A stretch of 40,024 nt of DNA. Source: Meiothermus cerbereus DSM 11376. GTDB taxonomy: Bacteria; Deinococcota; Deinococci; Deinococcales; Thermaceae. The notes beneath the pieces are model-generated. The model did not search any database, was not told the origin of the DNA, and saw only the letters and a list, made by a program, of their open reading frames with translations. Numbering within the stretch: the first letter of the stretch is position 1; every line of letters begins with the position of its first letter. The stretch covers positions 1 to 40,024 of the forward strand of contig NZ_JHVI01000029.1 in the NCBI RefSeq assembly GCF_000620065.1, given 5' to 3'. The position numbers and the translations under genes are program-made. Of this stretch, positions 17,686 to 25,649 are shown one piece after another.

Positions 17686-17728
17686 ATTCTACTGAGTTAT
17701 CCACAGGCAGGAAATCCCCTGTGGATAA
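17686..17728 (-). promoter_or_regulatory. dnaA promoter with an inverted pair of DnaA boxes
   Basis: TAGAAT (minus strand, 17686-17691) is a good -10 about 30 nt before the dnaA TTG. Exact DnaA boxes at 17697-17705 and 17720-17728 point toward each other and cover the -10/-35 interval, so DnaA binding should block or tune its own transcription. Confidence 0.65.
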
Positions 17729-17884
17729 TTCTGTGTGGGTGTGAACAAAGAGCCCATCCCTTGCAAGAGGCCCATTCTAATCAAAATAGCAGGGTTGTGC
17801 GCAATTTAGAGTGGTCTTCAAAGAGAAGGGCACTCTTCGGGCTTAATTTTGCCGCTGGGAACAGCGGTAAAAACAGCGAAGACT

Positions 17885-17896
17885 GCGATATATCGC
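17885..17896. promoter_or_regulatory. 12-bp palindrome between dnaA and mnmG
   Basis: GCGATATATCGC is a perfect palindrome about 50 bp upstream of the mnmG -10 element. A hairpin with CCGCTG and CAGCGG arms around GGAA lies about 30 bp before it. Either could be an operator; no regulator can be named. Confidence 0.35.
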
Positions 17897-17945
17897 TGGC
17901 AGCGGCTGCGATGGGGGTAGAGAATTTCACATGCCGACCCTCTGC

Positions 17946-17951
17946 TACAAT
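17946..17951 (+). promoter_or_regulatory. mnmG -10 element
   Basis: TACAAT lies 21 nt before the mnmG ATG, with TTTCAC at 17925-17930 as a weak -35. Unlike many genes in this window, the leader here is long enough to hold an AGGAG ribosome binding site. Confidence 0.5.
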
Positions 17952-17972
17952 GCAAGGTTAGGAGCTGGATGG

Positions 17973-19781
17973 ATGAAGGCCTATGACGTGATTGTGGTGG
18001 GTGGGGGCCATGCCGGTATCGAGGCCGCCTGGGCTGCGGCCAGGCTAGGGGCAAGGGTGGGGTTGGTTACTTCTAACCCCGAACGTATAGGCTTGATGCC
18101 CTGTAATCCCGCGGTGGGTGGACCAGGTAAAAGTCAGTTGGTGGCAGAGCTCGAGGCCCTGGGTGGTTTGATGGGCAAGCTGGCCGATGCCACCGCCATT
18201 CACACCCGTGTCCTCAATCGCTCTAAGGGCCCAGCGGTGCAGAGTTTGCGCGTTCAAGTAGACCGCGACCTTTATGCCCTGGAAGCCCAGCGGGTCTTGC
18301 TGGCGCACCCCCAGATTGAAAGCATTCGGGCCGAAGTGTCGGCTTTGTGGATCGAACAAGGGGTACTGCGGGGGGTATTGACGGTAGATGGACGCCGGCT
18401 GGCAGGCCAGGCTGTGGTGATAGCCAGCGGCACCTTCCTACAGGGCGTGGTCTGGTATGGACGGCAGTCCCGGCCTGCTGGACGGCAGGGCGAGCCTCCG
18501 GCCCGCTTTCTATCCCAGAGCCTGCGTGCTGTGGGCCACCGCTTGCTGCGCTTCAAGACCGGTACCCCGCCCCGTATTCAGGCCGACTCGGTGGACTACC
18601 AAAAACTGGAGGTGGTACCCGCGGACGACCCCCCTGAAACCTTTGCCGGAAAACCAGGCCCTCACGCAACCGCACGTCCCACCTGGCAGACCCGAACCAC
18701 GGAAGCCACCCATCGGCTCATCCAGGAAAACCTGCACCTTTCGCCTTTGTATGGGGGTGATATCGAAGGCGTGGGGCCCCGCTACTGTCCCTCCATTGAG
18801 GATAAAGTGGTGCGTTTTAGCGACAAGGAAACACATGTGCTCTTTGTAGAGCCCGATGGTCTGCATACAACCGAGCTGTATTTGCAGGGCTTCAGCTCTT
18901 CCCTGCCCCCAGAATTGCAGGTGCGCATGGTGCAAACCCTTCCGGGTTTCGAAAAGGCTATTATTCAGCGCTTTGCCTATGCGGTGGAATACGACGCGGT
19001 AGACCCCCTGGAACTAACCCCAGGGCTTCAGTCCCGCAAGCTACCAGGGTTGTTTACCGCCGGGCAGCTCAATGGCACCTCGGGCTACGAGGAGGCGGCT
19101 GCCCAGGGCCTGCTGGCAGGCTTGAATGCAGCCCGCTATGCCATGGGCCTGACCGAGGTCTGCTTACCGCGGGAGTCTGGCTATATCGGGGTAATGGTGG
19201 ATGATCTGGTTCACCGCGGGGTAGATGAACCCTACCGCATGATGACCTCGAGGGTGGAGCTTCGCCTGCTGTGTCGTGCCGACAACGCCGACGAGCGCCT
19301 GGTGCCGCTGGCCGCCACCTGGGGTTTGCGCCCGATGGCGGATTTGCAGGCGGTGCGGGCCAAGTATGCACGGGTTGAGGGTGAACTGCTCCGCTTACAA
19401 AAGAGCCGTCTGGATGGGGTTTCGGCCCTGCAATACCTGCGCCGCCCCGAGGCCAGCTATGAGCAGATGTTGCAGGTTATTGGCCAGCCCGAGGTGCCTT
19501 TGGCCAAAGCAGAGGCCTACCAGGTAGAGGTGCGGGCCAAGTACGCGGGTTATATGGAACGTCAGGCCAGGCTGCGAGAAAAACTCAAAGAGCTCGAGAC
19601 CTACCTCTTGCCCAGCACCCTCGACTACGCGCAGGTACCCAGCCTTTCCAAGGAGGCCGCAGAAAAACTGGGCCGAATTCGACCCCATTCGGTGGCGGAG
19701 GCCTCGAGGGTCCCTGGCATTCGCGACTCCGACCTGACGGCGCTTCTGGTGTACATCACCAAGATGCCTGCTCCAGCTTGA
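17973..19781 (+). CDS. mnmG: tRNA uridine 5-carboxymethylaminomethyl modification enzyme MnmG (GidA)
   Basis: The 602-residue flavoprotein works with MnmE to modify U34 of certain tRNAs. The N-terminal FAD site is clear (YDVIVVGGGHAGIEAA), followed by LMPCNPAVGGPGKSQLV, the FKTGTPPRI segment, and GTSGYEEAAAQGLLAGLNAA near the second FAD contact. The C-terminal helical domain that binds tRNA and MnmE runs to the end. The ATG at 17973 (MKAYDVI) is preferred over one at 17931 because it has AGGAG upstream and matches the family start. It is the first gene on the plus-strand side of the origin. rsmG follows after 78 bp. Confidence 0.97.
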   Translation: MKAYDVIVVGGGHAGIEAAWAAARLGARVGLVTSNPERIGLMPCNPAVGGPGKSQLVAELEALGGLMGKLADATAIHTRVLNRSKGPAVQSLRVQVDRDLYALEAQRVLLAHPQIESIRAEVSALWIEQGVLRGVLTVDGRRLAGQAVVIASGTFLQGVVWYGRQSRPAGRQGEPPARFLSQSLRAVGHRLLRFKTGTPPRIQADSVDYQKLEVVPADDPPETFAGKPGPHATARPTWQTRTTEATHRLIQENLHLSPLYGGDIEGVGPRYCPSIEDKVVRFSDKETHVLFVEPDGLHTTELYLQGFSSSLPPELQVRMVQTLPGFEKAIIQRFAYAVEYDAVDPLELTPGLQSRKLPGLFTAGQLNGTSGYEEAAAQGLLAGLNAARYAMGLTEVCLPRESGYIGVMVDDLVHRGVDEPYRMMTSRVELRLLCRADNADERLVPLAATWGLRPMADLQAVRAKYARVEGELLRLQKSRLDGVSALQYLRRPEASYEQMLQVIGQPEVPLAKAEAYQVEVRAKYAGYMERQARLREKLKELETYLLPSTLDYAQVPSLSKEAAEKLGRIRPHSVAEASRVPGIRDSDLTALLVYITKMPAPA

Positions 19782-19798
19782 GGCCCGCATGGGGGCAA

Positions 19799-19814
19799 TG
19801 TTTCACGTTTTACA
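19799..19814 (+). other. parS: parS-like site 1
   Basis: TGTTTCACGTTTTACA matches the ParB consensus TGTTNCACGTGAAACA at 13 of 16 positions: the left half is exact and the right half differs at three adjacent bases. It lies in the short gap between mnmG and rsmG. Confidence 0.6.
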
Positions 19815-19859
19815 TCGAAGGAAAATCCCGATTGGAATGGCCTACTCTAGGTATGTCTT

Positions 19860-20588
19860 ATGCAGATGACGCCGGCTGGAAAACAACTGTTGTTACGGGC
19901 TGGGGCGGAGCTGGGCCTGAACCTCGAGCCCCATATCCCTCAATTTTCTACCTACTTTGAACTTCTCAGCGAGGCCAACCAAACCACCAACCTCACGGCT
20001 ATTCGAGACGAAGCGGGCATCATCCTGAAGCACTTTGTGGATTCCCTAACTTGCCTGACCTATCCCGGCTTGGTGGAAGGGATGTCGGTGATCGATGTGG
20101 GCACAGGTGCGGGTTTTCCTGGGTTGCCTATAGCTATTGTGCAGCCCAGTACCCAGTTCGACCTCCTGGATGCTACTCAGAAGAAGACTGCGTTTGTCGC
20201 TCGGGTTATACAAACCCTGGGGCTCAGAAATGCCCGGGTTCTTTGGGGTCGTTCTGAGGAGCTGGCGCACCAGAGTGTAAAACGTGAAACATATGGAGCG
20301 GCCCTGACCCGAGCGGTGGCCTCCATGGCTACGGTAGCAGAACTGACCCTGCCGCTGATCCAGGTGGGCGGGTTTGTGCTGGTGCAAAAGGGGGCTGAAG
20401 TAGAGCGTGAGGTGGCGGAGGCACGGGGCGCGTTAAGTAAGCTAGGCGGTCAGTTGGAGCAGATTTTTCACCTGAAACTGCCCATAATTGGGGATGCCCG
20501 TACCCTGGTCGTTCTGCGAAAAATAGCCCCCACACCACATCAATACCCCCGGAAACCGGGGGTTCCGGCAAAAAATCCGTTATCCTAG
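19860..20588 (+). CDS. rsmG: 16S rRNA (guanine-N7) methyltransferase RsmG (GidB)
   Basis: The 242-residue S-adenosylmethionine enzyme methylates G527 of 16S rRNA. The SAM-binding signature VIDVGTGAGFPGLPIAI is at about 77-93, preceded by NLTAIRDEAGIILKHFVDSL, both typical of RsmG. The C-terminal tail PHQYPRKPGVPAKNPL also matches the family. ATG codons at 19860 and 19866 are both possible; the first was kept. It sits in the conserved mnmG-rsmG-soj-spo0J order next to oriC. Two parS-like sites lie inside its coding sequence. A strong hairpin (CCCCCGG, AAA, CCGGGGG at 20546-20562) occurs at its 3' end just before soj. Confidence 0.95.
   Translation: MQMTPAGKQLLLRAGAELGLNLEPHIPQFSTYFELLSEANQTTNLTAIRDEAGIILKHFVDSLTCLTYPGLVEGMSVIDVGTGAGFPGLPIAIVQPSTQFDLLDATQKKTAFVARVIQTLGLRNARVLWGRSEELAHQSVKRETYGAALTRAVASMATVAELTLPLIQVGGFVLVQKGAEVEREVAEARGALSKLGGQLEQIFHLKLPIIGDARTLVVLRKIAPTPHQYPRKPGVPAKNPLS
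20276..20291 (-). other. parS: parS-like site 2
   Basis: TGTAAAACGTGAAACA is the exact reverse complement of parS-like site 1, so the same 16-mer with the same three departures from consensus occurs twice, 460 bp apart, in opposite orientation. It is inside rsmG (codons for VKRETY). Confidence 0.6.
20464..20479. other. parS-like site 3, weaker
   Basis: TTTTTCACCTGAAACT within rsmG also matches the ParB consensus at 13 of 16, with different mismatches (positions 2, 9 and 16) and both half-sites recognisable. Confidence 0.35.
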
Positions 20589-20596
20589 AGGGCAAG

Positions 20597-21346
20597 GTGA
20601 AACGCATTGGCCTGGTAAATCAAAAAGGGGGTGTGGGTAAGACCACAACAGCCGTAAATCTATCGGCCTATTTAGCCAGAGCGGGTCAAAAGGTGCTGCT
20701 GGTAGACCTAGATCCCCAGGTTAATGCAACCTCGGGGATGGGGCAGGCCGTTCGTGAGCCAAATATCTACACCGTGCTGGTAGGAAACGATAAAGTTCAA
20801 GCAGCGGTGGTCAACGTTGCCAGCGGCCTGGATCTGCTTCCCTCGAGCCCTGATCTGGTCGGGGCTTCAGCTGAGCTCATCGAAAATCCTACCCGGCTAG
20901 CAGAAGTATTGCGACCGCTCGAGCAAGCCTACGACCTGATTCTGCTAGATGCGCCCCCCAGTCTGGGGCCCATTACGCTAAACGTGCTGTCGGCCTCGGA
21001 AGGCCTGATTGTGCCTGTACAGGCCGAATACTATGCCCTGGAAGGCATTGCTGGTCTAATGGAAACCATTGATCGGGTGCGCACCAGCCTAAACCCAGCT
21101 TTGCGGCTTCTGGGTGTGCTGATTACCATGTACGATCCCCGCACCCTGTTGTCTCAACAGGTCGAGAGCAACATTCGCGCCAACCTGGGGGAAAAGGTTT
21201 TCTGGACCGTTATCCCGCGCAATGTCCGGCTGGCCGAGGCCCCCAGCTATGGTCAGGACATCGGCCAGTATGCGCCTACCAGTAGTGGTGCCCATGCCTA
21301 TCGACGCCTGGCCGAGGAGGTGATGCGCCGTGTCCAAGAAGCTTAG
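20597..21346 (+). CDS. soj: Chromosome segregation ATPase Soj (ParA)
   Basis: The 249-residue Walker-type ATPase partners Spo0J in origin segregation and can influence DnaA. The deviant Walker A is KGGVGKTTT (about 10-18), followed by LVDLDPQVNATSG, and the Walker B region is DLILLDAPPSLG. The start is GTG at 20597 with GAGG 5 nt upstream, and the end overlaps spo0J by 17 bp. It is 8 bp after rsmG. The family length and motifs are normal. Confidence 0.96.
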   Translation: MKRIGLVNQKGGVGKTTTAVNLSAYLARAGQKVLLVDLDPQVNATSGMGQAVREPNIYTVLVGNDKVQAAVVNVASGLDLLPSSPDLVGASAELIENPTRLAEVLRPLEQAYDLILLDAPPSLGPITLNVLSASEGLIVPVQAEYYALEGIAGLMETIDRVRTSLNPALRLLGVLITMYDPRTLLSQQVESNIRANLGEKVFWTVIPRNVRLAEAPSYGQDIGQYAPTSSGAHAYRRLAEEVMRRVQEA

Positions 21347-22148
21347 CGGTTTAGGTAAGGGCCTGGAAGCCCTATTGCCCAAAACACCAGCCTCCCTTAC
21401 TAAGCTACCCCTGGCCCTTATCAAGCCAAACCCCGGGCAGCCGCGCCGCTTATTCGACCCGGCAGCATTAGAAGAACTGGCTGCTTCCATCAAAGAAAAG
21501 GGACTGCTGCAACCCCTGCTGGTTCGTCCCAAGGGTGACATGTACGAGCTGGTGGCGGGCGAGCGGCGCTTCAAGGCTTCTCAGCTGGCGGGTCTGCGCG
21601 AGGTTCCGGTAGTCATTAAGGACATTGGCGAGCGAGAGGCCCTGGAAATTGCCCTCATTGAAAACCTGCAGCGGGAAGACCTGAACCCCATGGAGGAGGC
21701 AGAAGGGTACAAGCGCTTGGTGGATATGGGGATGACCCAGGAAGAGGTGGCCAAGGCGGTGGGAAAGGCCAGGGTTACGGTTACCAACGCCTTGCGCCTG
21801 CTACAGTTAACCCCAGAGATAAAGAAAGCACTAGAGGAGAACAAGATTAGCGCAGGACATGCCCGGGCACTCTTGATGCTGCCCGAAGCAAAACGCAATT
21901 GGGGTCTGTCGGAGGTGCTCTCCAAGCAGCTTAGCGTACGGGAGACCGAGAAGCTCAAAGACAAACCGACGGCCTCGAGCACAAGGTCTAAAAGTGAGGA
22001 AGCCTACGCCGATATCGCCCGCAGCCTCTCCCGTCGGCTGGGCACAAAAGTGCGCTTTACCAGCTTGAAAAAAGGCAAAATAGAGATCAGCTACCACTCC
22101 GAAGAGGAATTGAGCGCAATTCTCCACGCGCTGGGCTACGAGGGCTAA
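21330..22148 (+). CDS. spo0J: Chromosome partitioning protein Spo0J (ParB)
   Basis: The 272-residue parS-binding CTPase clamp has an N-terminal Soj-stimulating peptide (SKKLSGLGKGLEALLP) that is typically basic. The ParB/Srx domain has PGQPRRLFD and the GERRFKA CTP-binding box (about 77-83). A helix-turn-helix follows (MTQEEVAKAVGKARVTVTNALRLL), then a short linker and the C-terminal dimer domain. The start is GTG at 21330, inside the end of soj. It converges on comEC with one base between the two stop codons. Confidence 0.96.
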   Translation: MSKKLSGLGKGLEALLPKTPASLTKLPLALIKPNPGQPRRLFDPAALEELAASIKEKGLLQPLLVRPKGDMYELVAGERRFKASQLAGLREVPVVIKDIGEREALEIALIENLQREDLNPMEEAEGYKRLVDMGMTQEEVAKAVGKARVTVTNALRLLQLTPEIKKALEENKISAGHARALLMLPEAKRNWGLSEVLSKQLSVRETEKLKDKPTASSTRSKSEEAYADIARSLSRRLGTKVRFTSLKKGKIEISYHSEEELSAILHALGYEG

Positions 22149-22149
22149 G

Positions 22150-24189
22150 CTATCGAAGCTGAATCCGTATGGCCCCCTCTAAATCGGTGCGCCGAATTTG
22201 CAGTCCATGCTGGCTCAACCGATGCAAAACCACCCCCGAGGGGTGGCCGTAGGGGTTGTTGCCCACCCCGATCAGGGCCACCCGGGGCTGAAAGCTCTGC
22301 AACAGATGCACGCTGGTACTGGTTTCGGAGCCGTGGTGGCCCACCTTCAAAACATCCACCGCCTCTGGCTGCCAGCGCACCTCCGCCGAGGCCGGGGCAT
22401 CGCCGGTAAACAACACTTTGCGCCCCTTGAATTCCAGCACAAACACCAGACTGCGCTCGTTGTCATCGGTTTCATGGCCTTGTGGCCCCAGGAATCGCAA
22501 ACTGGCTCCGGCCAGGGCCAACTGTGTCCCGCTGCGGGCAAATAAAACCCGAACCCTATGTGAGCGCGCAGCCCGGTGCAGGGCATCATCCAGCGGGTTA
22601 CCCCGTACCCTTGGCCCGCTCACCAGGGTGCCCACTGGAAAATTCTCTATGAGCCGCGGCAGAGCCCCCACGTGATCCCCGTCGGGGTGGGTGGCAATAA
22701 GCAGATCTAGGTCGTCTACGCCCAGCGCGCGCAGGGCTCGTTCTAGCCGGGGGTAGGCCCAGTCGCGGCCTCCATCCACCAGAATTTCTACCCTTCCGGG
22801 AAGGCGCAGCAGAATAGCGTCGCCCTGGCCCACATCGAGCTGCCAAAGCTCCGCCCGGGGTGGATACTGCGACAGTATGGAAGCCAGCGTCGCAGTGGCA
22901 GCCAGTCCGGCTGCGCGCGGCCAGCGAAGGTACCCATAAAGGCCGAGCAGTAAAGGAAAAATACCAAGGTAATACAAGACGAACCCCAGGGGGGTTATCT
23001 CGCCCCAGCGCAGCATGGGGCCATGGGACAACCACCCTGCCAGCCACAAGACCAGTAATCCTAAAACTTCTGTTGGCCCGGCCAGCAAGCCCCCCAGCAA
23101 TAGCTTGAGAAAACCCAGGGGAACCAGCAGGCTCAGCAGGGGCAGCACCAACAGGTTTGCAAGAGGGGAGAGCAGCGGCAGCAGGTGGAAGTGGTGAAGT
23201 AAGAGCGGAAGAATCAGAATCTGGGCAGCCAGGGTAACGCCAACCGAAGCCCACACCCATTGCTTCCAGCCCGCAAGCCTGGGCAGGCGGGGAAGCACAA
23301 GGGCCATACCCAGTACGGCCAAATAGGAAAGCTGGGCCGATAGGCTGAAGATGGTGCGCGGCTCGAGCAGAAGCTGAATAAACAAAGCCAGGGCTAATGC
23401 GGGCAAGACCGCCACCCGGCCCCGTCCCATAAAAAGCCCCAACAGCACCATAGCTGCCATGATTACAGCCCGCACCAGCGAGGGCTGTGGCCCCACCAGC
23501 CACAAGTACAGTAGAAGCAAAACAATGGTGATCAAATAGCGCCATGCGCCAAAGCGGTACAGCAGAAGCACGAAAAAGCCGGTCAAAATTCCCACGTGCA
23601 GACCCGACAGGGCCAGGGCATGGGCCAGGCCAGCCCGCTGGAAATCCCCGTAGGTCTCGCCCAGATCACGCCGTTCCCCCAGGGTCAAAGCGGCAACCAG
23701 GGCGGCTACGGGTGGGGAAAGCCCGGCCTCGAGCCGACCCTTCAAGCTTTGGCGGGGGTTGCGCGGCAGAGGCTGGAAATGCACCACCTCTCGGGCCTGC
23801 AATACCGCTGTTACCCCGAGTCCGCGCAGCCAGGTCTGCTGGTCGAAACCCCCAGGGTTGCGCTTGCCGGCAGGACGCAGCAGGTGGCCCTCCAACACAT
23901 AGATTCCATCTTGTAGCCGGGGAAAGTACTGCACGTACACACGCCCTTGCGGGGTGTGTAGAAACCCCCCTTGCAAGGTGCCTTCCAGCCTTACCCACTG
24001 CCCTATAAGCGATGCCCAGGGATCTTTGGCCAGACCCAGATGCAGCACCACCAGAAGATAGGCCAGCAGGCCCAGCCAGCGGGCTGCCTGAGGGAGCCAG
24101 AGCCCCCCCAGCAGGCCCAGAAAAGCCAGGGGGGTGAGCTGGCTCAGGGCCCCCAGCAGGGCTCCTGAGCCCAGGGCCAGGGGGATCAT
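22150..24189 (-). CDS. comEC: DNA uptake channel protein ComEC
   Basis: The 679-residue inner-membrane protein carries incoming single-stranded DNA during natural transformation. The order is N-terminal hydrophobic helices, an OB-fold-like region (about 60-140), the competence domain of many membrane segments (ALSGLHVGIL, SLVRAVIMAAMV) and a C-terminal metallo-beta-lactamase-like domain from about 450. The last domain keeps DVGQGDAILL, ATHPDGDHVG, FTGDA and KVGHHGS, so a nuclease-type metal site seems intact. It overlaps comEA by 4 bp (ATGA), and the pair is therefore co-translated. Confidence 0.95.
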   Translation of the reverse strand: MIPLALGSGALLGALSQLTPLAFLGLLGGLWLPQAARWLGLLAYLLVVLHLGLAKDPWASLIGQWVRLEGTLQGGFLHTPQGRVYVQYFPRLQDGIYVLEGHLLRPAGKRNPGGFDQQTWLRGLGVTAVLQAREVVHFQPLPRNPRQSLKGRLEAGLSPPVAALVAALTLGERRDLGETYGDFQRAGLAHALALSGLHVGILTGFFVLLLYRFGAWRYLITIVLLLLYLWLVGPQPSLVRAVIMAAMVLLGLFMGRGRVAVLPALALALFIQLLLEPRTIFSLSAQLSYLAVLGMALVLPRLPRLAGWKQWVWASVGVTLAAQILILPLLLHHFHLLPLLSPLANLLVLPLLSLLVPLGFLKLLLGGLLAGPTEVLGLLVLWLAGWLSHGPMLRWGEITPLGFVLYYLGIFPLLLGLYGYLRWPRAAGLAATATLASILSQYPPRAELWQLDVGQGDAILLRLPGRVEILVDGGRDWAYPRLERALRALGVDDLDLLIATHPDGDHVGALPRLIENFPVGTLVSGPRVRGNPLDDALHRAARSHRVRVLFARSGTQLALAGASLRFLGPQGHETDDNERSLVFVLEFKGRKVLFTGDAPASAEVRWQPEAVDVLKVGHHGSETSTSVHLLQSFQPRVALIGVGNNPYGHPSGVVLHRLSQHGLQIRRTDLEGAIRIQLR

Positions 24190-24539
24190 AGGGTGACCAG
24201 CGGGCGCAGCCGCTCGATCAGCTTGGGTCCAATGCCTTTTATCCGATCCAGCTCTTCTAGCGAACGATACGGACGACCCTCGATGATGCGTTGTGCTAGC
24301 GCAGGGCCAATTCCAGGCAGGCTCTCGATTTCGGCCTGGCTGGCGGTGTTGAGATTAACCTTCCCCACCTCCGGCGTAATCGGGCCGGGCTTCAGGGCAG
24401 GCGAAGCCGCCAGCGGGGCTGAATGGGGGGGTGCTTTGAGTTCAGCCGGGAAAAAACGAACCGTCAGATTGGGCCAGATGCTCGCCAATCCGATCCCAAT
24501 AACCACGGCAATATATGCTATGTTTAGCCAGCGCCCCAT
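24186..24539 (-). CDS. comEA: DNA-binding competence protein ComEA
   Basis: The 117-residue protein has an N-terminal membrane anchor (about 5-28), a proline- and alanine-rich linker and a C-terminal pair of helix-hairpin-helix motifs (VNLNTASQAEIESLPGIG, then RIKGIGPKLIERL). It should bind double-stranded DNA outside the membrane and hand it to ComEC, encoded immediately downstream. The start follows a TAAATT -10 by 8 nt with no ribosome binding site, so the message is probably leaderless. Confidence 0.94.
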   Translation of the reverse strand: MGRWLNIAYIAVVIGIGLASIWPNLTVRFFPAELKAPPHSAPLAASPALKPGPITPEVGKVNLNTASQAEIESLPGIGPALAQRIIEGRPYRSLEELDRIKGIGPKLIERLRPLVTL

Positions 24540-24547
24540 CAGGCCCC

Positions 24548-24553
24548 AATTTA
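24548..24553 (-). promoter_or_regulatory. Leaderless -10 element of comEA
   Basis: TAAATT on the minus strand, 8 nt before the comEA ATG. No convincing -35 is seen. The 122-bp gap before the next gene holds nothing else of note. Confidence 0.45.
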
Positions 24554-24661
24554 GCTGCCACTGTGGTCTAAAGAGGGTTATTTGTCGGCAAGCTCTGAAG
24601 CCTTATGCCTTGCCGCGGGTTTCCTCGGCCTAGCTTGGGTCAGCCGTGGTTGAATTTGGCG

Positions 24662-25513
24662 TCAGTAAGGCTCGGACAGGCGCCACTGAATCAGGGCCAG
24701 GGCAAGGCCAACCGCGACCACCCCCAGCGGAACCCAGATATCGCTGGTGGTGCCCATATTCACGACCAGATACCCGATCGTAACCGCAGCGGTAATGAGC
24801 GCGGATACTTTTAGCAAGACCGAGATGATGCGCTGGGTCGAGCCAAGGCTTCTGCTGGAAGCAGGGGCCAGGGGAGGCATGGTGGCCGTGTTGTGTGTTG
24901 CCTGGGCCTGGGTTATGGGCGTAGCTTTGGGCTCGGTTACACCGGTGGTCGTGCCGGGTTTGGGTGAGCCGTCGTAGGCCCAGATGGAGTCGCTGGGCTC
25001 GTCGGGCAAGGTTTTAGCTGGCTCGGCGATGCTGATCTGGGACGAAGAGGGGGGTGGGGCAGCATCGGTAACGGGCGGCACTTTCTGCATGGGGGCTTGA
25101 GGCGGTAAGGTGCTGGAAGGCGCAGGCCAACCCTGCTGGTCAACTTCCGCTGGAGGCGGGGGTGTTTCTGCCGACTCGAGGGTCTTGGGCGGCTCGTTGA
25201 CCTGAGCGGCCTCAGATTTAGCCCTCAGAACATGCCCCTTAAGCGACTCCAGGAAGAGCTTCAGCTCGTCTTTTTGGAAGGCAGCTGGGGCAATGGTCAT
25301 AAGGGTGCCCTGCTCGCTCATGACATCCACGGTGCTGGTTTGCTTGTTTACGGTGATGCGCTTGATAAGAGCAAGAGGCGCACTTTGGTGGGTGTTGCTG
25401 TCCAGGTAAAACAACTCTCGGCTGCTGATGGCCAGAAGGCCACCGGATCCCTCGAGCCGAGCAATAATGTCGGACTGGGTCAATTGCTCAAGGCGCTCGT
25501 CGTATGTGCCCAT
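24662..25513 (-). CDS. Unknown protein: N-terminal domain, proline-rich linker, two C-terminal membrane helices
   Basis: I do not recognise this 283-residue protein. Residues 1-90 look like a compact folded domain with beta-strand pattern (LLAISSRELFYLDS, LALIKRITVNKQ, STVDVMSEQGTLMTIAP), reminiscent of bacterial PH-like domains, but this is only an impression. About 95-215 is a low-complexity linker rich in Pro, Ala, Ser and Thr. Two hydrophobic helices (about 230-250 and 257-275) form a C-terminal anchor. The frame is open upstream to 25801, but the ATG at 25513 sits 7 nt after TAGACT, the leaderless pattern seen for other genes here. No operon partner. Confidence 0.75.
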   Translation of the reverse strand: MGTYDERLEQLTQSDIIARLEGSGGLLAISSRELFYLDSNTHQSAPLALIKRITVNKQTSTVDVMSEQGTLMTIAPAAFQKDELKLFLESLKGHVLRAKSEAAQVNEPPKTLESAETPPPPAEVDQQGWPAPSSTLPPQAPMQKVPPVTDAAPPPSSSQISIAEPAKTLPDEPSDSIWAYDGSPKPGTTTGVTEPKATPITQAQATHNTATMPPLAPASSRSLGSTQRIISVLLKVSALITAAVTIGYLVVNMGTTSDIWVPLGVVAVGLALALIQWRLSEPY

Positions 25514-25520
25514 GATTAGC

Positions 25521-25526
25521 AGTCTA
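25521..25526 (-). promoter_or_regulatory. Leaderless -10 element of the unknown membrane protein gene
   Basis: TAGACT on the minus strand, 7 nt before the ATG at 25513. Confidence 0.45.
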
Positions 25527-25649
25527 CAACATCCCAGGGCGGGCTTGCTTTCATCCATCACGTAAAATCCAGTGGAAGGCGGTATAACCCTGGCTCCCAG
25601 ACACAAAAGGGGTTGGGGTAATCGGGTACGCTGGGCTAGAGGAAATCGA

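Noticed and set aside
17850-17880. CCGCTG-GGAA-CAGCGG hairpin as a terminator between dnaA and mnmG
   Set aside because: The genes are divergent, so neither needs a terminator here, and no T run follows the stem on either strand.
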